Assembly: GCA_003131985.1 (NCBI GenBank)
Contig: PKWH01000312.1
Span: 977-30,657 of the forward strand
From: Acidobacteriota bacterium
GTDB lineage: Bacteria; Acidobacteriota; Terriglobia; Acidiferrales; UBA7541
Direction of reading: 5' to 3'
DNA length: 29,681 nucleotides
Positions within the stretch are counted from its first letter, which is position 1; each line of letters starts with the position of its first letter. The notes under the pieces are model-generated. The model was not told the origin of the DNA. It saw only the letters and a list, made by a program, of their open reading frames with translations, and did not search any database. Positions 25,917-29,681 of the stretch are shown in pieces. The position numbers were made by a program, and so were the translations under genes.

Positions 25917-27896
25917 ATGTCTGTGAAGCGTACGTTCCTCGTTCGACTGCCCGAGTTCGTCTCCAATCGAAGCCCAGTCTTCATCTACGCTTTCCAGGCG
26001 TTCCTTGTAACTTGCGGCTTGGTTTCAGGATGGTTATTACGTTTTGATTTCTCGATGCCCTATCGCCGCGTCCTGTTAACGTCAGGCCTTCTGTTGATTG
26101 TTCTGCGATTGATCGTTCTTCGCTTTTTCAAACTCGATCATGGCTGGTGGCACTTTGCCAGTGTGAGCGATGTATTGACCATTCTGAAAGCCGTCGGCGT
26201 CGGGTCTGCGGTGTTTTTTGTTATCAACCGGTATGCTTTGGGAGCAACCGGCTTTCCTCGTTCTATTTATTTCCTGGAAGCCGTACTGACGGCGAGTTTC
26301 CTCGCGGGCATGCGACTGGCTTCGCGCGTTCTTGCAGAATCCGTTCGGCGCAATTCACCGCGTTCGAAACGGGTCATAGTGGTCGGAGCTGGGTTTGCGG
26401 CACAGATGGTCCTCCGGGAACTCGCGCGACCCGAAAGCGGCTACGTAGCTGTAGGTTGCGTGGACGATGACACATCGAAGCTTCGCATTCGCATACACGG
26501 TATTCCGGTGCTCGGCGCCGTTCACGACCTTCGGAACCTGGTTTCGTTGATTCTCGCCGAGGAAATCCTGATTGCGATTCCTTCTGCGACGGGCAAACAG
26601 ATGAAGCGCATTACGGAAGAGTGCCAGAAAACGAAGCTGCCCTTCAAGACGGTACCCACACTCAGGGACATCATTCGCGGCGAAGCCAGCGTTAACCAGT
26701 TTCGCGAGGTGCGCTTGGAAGATCTGCTTGGACGCGAGCCTGTGCAGATGGATCTTGAAGCCGTGAGCCGTCACGTGAAAGGCAGCGTGATCGCCGTGAC
26801 CGGCGCGGCAGGATCGATTGGATCGGAATTATGCCGTCAAATTCTGGCCCATAATCCAGCCAGACTTGTATGCATCGATCAGAATGAGACCGGAATGTTC
26901 TACCTTCAGCGGGAGCTTGGCCAACGATGCGGGGAAATTGAAACAGTCTGCTGCGTTGGCGACATTGGCGATCCAGACCGCATGAAACGATGCCTTTCGG
27001 ATCACAAAGTCGAATATGTTTTTCACACTGCGGCATATAAACACGTCCCACTGATGGAAGAAAACGTCGCGGAGGTAATTCGCAACAACGTTTTTGGTCT
27101 ATATGGTTTGATAGATATCGCGGAAGAAGCCGGGTGCCGTGGGTTCGTTCTCATTTCCTCTGACAAGGCCGTCAATCCGACGAGTGTTATGGGAACGAGC
27201 AAGCGAATTGGCGAACTGATGCTTGCTTCTCGGCCGGCGAACGGGATGCGCTGTGTCTCAGTTCGTTTCGGCAATGTTCTTGGTTCGAGTGGCAGCGTCG
27301 TGCCCGTCTTCCAGGAGCAGTTGCGTCGTGGCGGGCCACTGCTGATCACACACCCGGAAATACGCCGGTTTTTTATGACCACCCAAGAAGCCGTTTCCCT
27401 GGTCTTGCAGGCGTTCACAATCGGTCATCATGGCGACATTCTGGTGCTCGAAATGGGAACTTCCATGAACATCCTAGATATGGCTCGAACGCTAATTCGC
27501 CTCTCCGGAAAATCCGAGGAATCAATACCTATTCAAATCACGGGATTGCGCGAGGGTGAAAAACTCAATGAGGAACTCTTTTATCCGCATGAAAAGGTAT
27601 CACCCACGTCATGTGACAAGATTAAGCGGACAGATGGCCCGCTGAAAGATTGGCCGGGGCTGTGCCGTCAACTCGCTGAGTTGCGTGCAACGTTGTATGT
27701 CGATGGCGCGTCTCCCATTCGTGCGAAGATCAAAGAAATGGTCCCTGAGTATTCCTGGCAATCCAGTATCCCTGTTGGAAGCACTGTGGGGCAGAGTGGC
27801 TTGGTTGTCCCAACCTCAGAATATCCGCGCCCTCACGAGGAAACCCAGAAGGAAATCCCTGCGAGCGGCTTGCATCGTACCGTCGGTCACGGTTAA
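25917..27896 (+). CDS. membrane-bound nucleotide-sugar 4,6-dehydratase (WbpM/PglF/CapD family)
   Basis: A 659-residue protein. About four N-terminal membrane helices (to about 125) are followed by a CoA-binding-like Rossmann domain (VIVVGAGFAAQMVLREL near 154) and a catalytic short-chain dehydrogenase domain with VTGAAGSIGSELCRQIL near 295. The active-site stretch SSDKAVNPTSVMGTSKR carries Met425 where ordinary SDR enzymes have Tyr, with Lys429. This MxxxK form is known for the long WbpM/PglF dehydratases, which turn UDP-GlcNAc into UDP-4-keto-6-deoxy-GlcNAc. It is the last gene of the co-directional block and would feed the second aminotransferase and the initiating transferase. Start ATG 25917, about 44 nt after the aminotransferase. 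Confidence 0.94.
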   Translation: MSVKRTFLVRLPEFVSNRSPVFIYAFQAFLVTCGLVSGWLLRFDFSMPYRRVLLTSGLLLIVLRLIVLRFFKLDHGWWHFASVSDVLTILKAVGVGSAVFFVINRYALGATGFPRSIYFLEAVLTASFLAGMRLASRVLAESVRRNSPRSKRVIVVGAGFAAQMVLRELARPESGYVAVGCVDDDTSKLRIRIHGIPVLGAVHDLRNLVSLILAEEILIAIPSATGKQMKRITEECQKTKLPFKTVPTLRDIIRGEASVNQFREVRLEDLLGREPVQMDLEAVSRHVKGSVIAVTGAAGSIGSELCRQILAHNPARLVCIDQNETGMFYLQRELGQRCGEIETVCCVGDIGDPDRMKRCLSDHKVEYVFHTAAYKHVPLMEENVAEVIRNNVFGLYGLIDIAEEAGCRGFVLISSDKAVNPTSVMGTSKRIGELMLASRPANGMRCVSVRFGNVLGSSGSVVPVFQEQLRRGGPLLITHPEIRRFFMTTQEAVSLVLQAFTIGHHGDILVLEMGTSMNILDMARTLIRLSGKSEESIPIQITGLREGEKLNEELFYPHEKVSPTSCDKIKRTDGPLKDWPGLCRQLAELRATLYVDGASPIRAKIKEMVPEYSWQSSIPVGSTVGQSGLVVPTSEYPRPHEETQKEIPASGLHRTVGHG

Positions 27897-28243
27897 GATC
27901 TGTTTTCCACATAAGAACCTTAGCTCCGTTCCGCCCTTCACACTCCCCAGTTTGCCCGTCCGCGTTGTTTGCTTTCTTCTTGTGACTCGCCACATCCAAG
28001 TTTCGGTCCTGGACGGCAATCTCGGCTGGTCTGAGATGATGGATGTTGTCCCACGCAGGTGCGGTTTCTTCACTGCACCCTCGGATTGCATTTTTCTTTG
28101 AGCACCACGTCTTTGGATTTCCGCAGGCGACGAGCCGTCACTTCAAGCAAATCCTTATCTACGGACTTCGCCGATGCAGGCAAGATGATGGGTGGTGCCT
28201 CGTGTCCGTAAGAAAACCATCGACAAGCGATCCGAAAGCTGCC

Positions 28244-28284
28244 CGGCGGCGGGATGACAAGCCGTAAAGTCTCGCCCGCCGCCG
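28244..28284 (+). terminator. GC-rich hairpin, terminator-like
   Basis: CGGCGGCGGG (28244-28253) pairs perfectly with CCCGCCGCCG (28275-28284) around a 21-nt loop. No T run follows, so it is not a textbook intrinsic terminator. It may be a factor-assisted stop for the locus or a structure upstream of the transporter promoter. Confidence 0.4.
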
Positions 28285-28309
28285 ATAGTTCCGCTACTGT
28301 TCACGCGCC

Positions 28310-28324
28310 TATAACACTGTGTTA
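28310..28324 (+). promoter_or_regulatory. candidate -10 box with overlapping 13-bp palindromic operator
   Basis: TATAAC (28310-28315) is a fair -10 hexamer, and TAACAC-T-GTGTTA (28312-28324) is a perfect palindrome lying across it, about 55 nt before the transporter start. A repressor bound there would block the promoter. No convincing -35 box is seen, and it does not look like an E. coli-type Pho box. Confidence 0.35.
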
Positions 28325-28377
28325 ACAAACACCCGGTAGCTTCGGTCCGCCAAGTTGGATCCCAGCTCGCGAGGTGA

Positions 28378-29681
28378 ATGATGGCGACCGGCACAACCGC
28401 TCTAGACACAAAGATTGGCGCAGGACCAGGCCGAATCGGCATGCTCGTCTTTGGAGTTGCCTTGATCATCGGCTTGATCTATGCGGGAGGACACCTGCTG
28501 TCTGACCTTTCGCAGATGCATGCCGTCTCGGTTGGTCCGTACGTCTTGCTCGGTGTCGCGCTTTTGATCGCCCTGGGATTTGAGTTTGTGAACGGCTTCC
28601 ACGACACCGCGAACGCTGTGGCCACGGTCATCTATACCCACTCATTGGAGCCGCACGTTGCTGTCGTTTGGTCCGGAATGTGGAACTTTATCGGCGTAGT
28701 CCTTTCCAGCGGAGCTGTTGCGTTCGGCATAGTTTCACTTCTGCCCGTGGAACTAATTTTGCAGGTCGGAAGCAGAGCGGGATTCTCGATGGTCTTTGCT
28801 TTGCTGGTCGCAGCAATCATCTGGAACCTGGGGACTTGGTATTTCGGCCTTCCATCGTCGAGTTCGCACACCCTCATTGGTTCCATCATCGGCGTAGGCA
28901 TCGCAAACCAATTGATGTCGGTCAAGTCCGGAACCAGCGGCGTGGACTGGGGGCAGGCAGCCAACATTGGAAAGTCCCTCGTACTGTCACCGATCGTTGG
29001 TTTCGTTGTCGCGGGTGGCTTGCTGTTGCTGATGAAAAAATTGATTCCCAGCAAGGCGCTCTACGCCGCCCCGGTTGGAGACGCACCTCCTCCGTTTTGG
29101 ATTCGCGCGCTCCTCGTGGCGACTTGCACCGGCGTGAGCTTTTTTCACGGCTCCAACGACGGCCAAAAGGGTATGGGTCTGATCATGCTCATCCTGATCG
29201 GCACGGTGCCGACCGCCTACGCAGTGAATCACGCTGTCACTTACAGTCAGTCGCAGGATTTCGTCGCGGTATCCACTCAGACCGCCGGCGTGCTGGACCA
29301 TTACGTTTCTTCCAGCGCGGTGATCGGCGACCCCACAGTCGAAGTCACCGATTACATTCGCTCGAAGCAATTCACGCCGAACACCATGCTTGCCCTGCGC
29401 GAGCTCGTGAATGGAATCGGCACGGAAATTTCGCAGTACAAGGAACTCAAGGCCGTCCCGCAAGACAAAGTTCGCAACTTCCGCAACGACATGTACGTCG
29501 TCAGCGAAGCCCTACGCCTCATGAAAAAGAGCGGGAACCCCCAGTTTTCGACGGCCGATTCGGAGGTCATAGCTAACTATAAGAAGCACATCGACAACGC
29601 GACAAAATTCATCCCCACTTGGGTAAAAGTCGCGGTCGCCATCGCGCTGGGCCTCGGTACGATGATCGGCTGGAAGCGCAT
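28378..29681 (+). CDS. PiT-family inorganic phosphate transporter (3' end outside the window)
   Basis: An open frame of 434 codons runs to the window edge. Both PiT signature repeats are present: GFEFVNGFHDTANAVATVIY (about 62-81) and FFHGSNDGQKGMGLIML (about 257-273). The GLPSSSSHTLIGSIIG segment lies between them, and many hydrophobic helices are predicted. A soluble, helical stretch (about 300-415) splits the last helices, as in the PitA-like long form. It imports phosphate with protons or cations across the inner membrane. Two adjacent ATGs (28378 and 28381) follow GAGGTGA; either could start. It has its own candidate promoter and no evident link to the glycan genes. Confidence 0.93.
   Translation, partial: MMATGTTALDTKIGAGPGRIGMLVFGVALIIGLIYAGGHLLSDLSQMHAVSVGPYVLLGVALLIALGFEFVNGFHDTANAVATVIYTHSLEPHVAVVWSGMWNFIGVVLSSGAVAFGIVSLLPVELILQVGSRAGFSMVFALLVAAIIWNLGTWYFGLPSSSSHTLIGSIIGVGIANQLMSVKSGTSGVDWGQAANIGKSLVLSPIVGFVVAGGLLLLMKKLIPSKALYAAPVGDAPPPFWIRALLVATCTGVSFFHGSNDGQKGMGLIMLILIGTVPTAYAVNHAVTYSQSQDFVAVSTQTAGVLDHYVSSSAVIGDPTVEVTDYIRSKQFTPNTMLALRELVNGIGTEISQYKELKAVPQDKVRNFRNDMYVVSEALRLMKKSGNPQFSTADSEVIANYKKHIDNATKFIPTWVKVAVAIALGLGTMIGWKR

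Larger units (their letters stand above)
27897..28377. other. intergenic region between the polysaccharide locus and the phosphate transporter
   Basis: No credible protein gene is seen on either strand. It contains a GC-rich hairpin (28244-28284), a perfect 13-bp palindrome (28312-28324) overlapping a TATAAC box, and the GAGGTGA ribosome binding site of the next gene (28371-28377). It probably holds the end of the polysaccharide transcript and the promoter of the transporter. Confidence 0.5.

Noticed and set aside
28668..29576. 302-codon plus-strand open frame in another frame
   Set aside because: The overlapping frame from 28378 encodes both PiT signature motifs; this one translates to Arg/His-rich nonsense.

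Overview
The window most resembles a chromosome segment of a soil or freshwater Acidobacteriota member. This is an inference from mid-range GC, the gene style (very long SLBB export protein, PAP2-Wzi fusion) and the layout; there is no marker gene to prove it. Nearly all of it is one exopolysaccharide/capsule locus of the Wzy-dependent type, read left to right from about 3.1 to 27.9 kb.

Left flank (1-1756): the 5' end of an aldehyde dehydrogenase gene leaves the window on the minus strand, divergent from an MFS transporter, with a possible 26-codon leader ORF before the transporter. 1757-3127 is a scar of mobile DNA: an intact tRNA-Arg(ACG), a broken tyrosine integrase ending next to the tRNA 3' end, a tRNA-Leu 5' fragment, and otherwise non-coding sequence.

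Regulation and export (3164-12564): a LuxR-type regulator with a decayed receiver pocket, a stand-alone receiver-like protein with no phosphoacceptor Asp that overlaps the next gene by 4 nt, a 1202-residue outer-membrane export protein with about seven SLBB-type units, a PAP2 phosphatase fused to a Wzi-like outer-membrane barrel, a Wzz/GumC-type co-polymerase without kinase domain, and a specialised NusG-family antiterminator preceded by a nested hairpin.

Assembly and sugar synthesis (12665-27896): Wzx flippase, methyltransferase, GT4, Wzy polymerase, GT2, a DegT aminotransferase, a fused Gfo/Idh dehydrogenase plus hexapeptide acetyltransferase (WbpB-WbpD-like), a second methyltransferase, the initiating phosphoglycosyltransferase, a split transketolase, a second DegT aminotransferase and a membrane-bound WbpM/PglF-type 4,6-dehydratase. 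Together these predict a repeat unit built on undecaprenyl phosphate with acetamido/amino sugars, including one or more unusual sugars made with the transketolase pair. It would be flipped by Wzx, polymerised by Wzy/Wzz, exported by the long Wza-like protein and possibly held at the surface by the Wzi-like domain.

Right flank (28378-end): a PiT-family phosphate transporter, cut by the window edge, with its own candidate promoter and operator and no obvious link to the polysaccharide locus.
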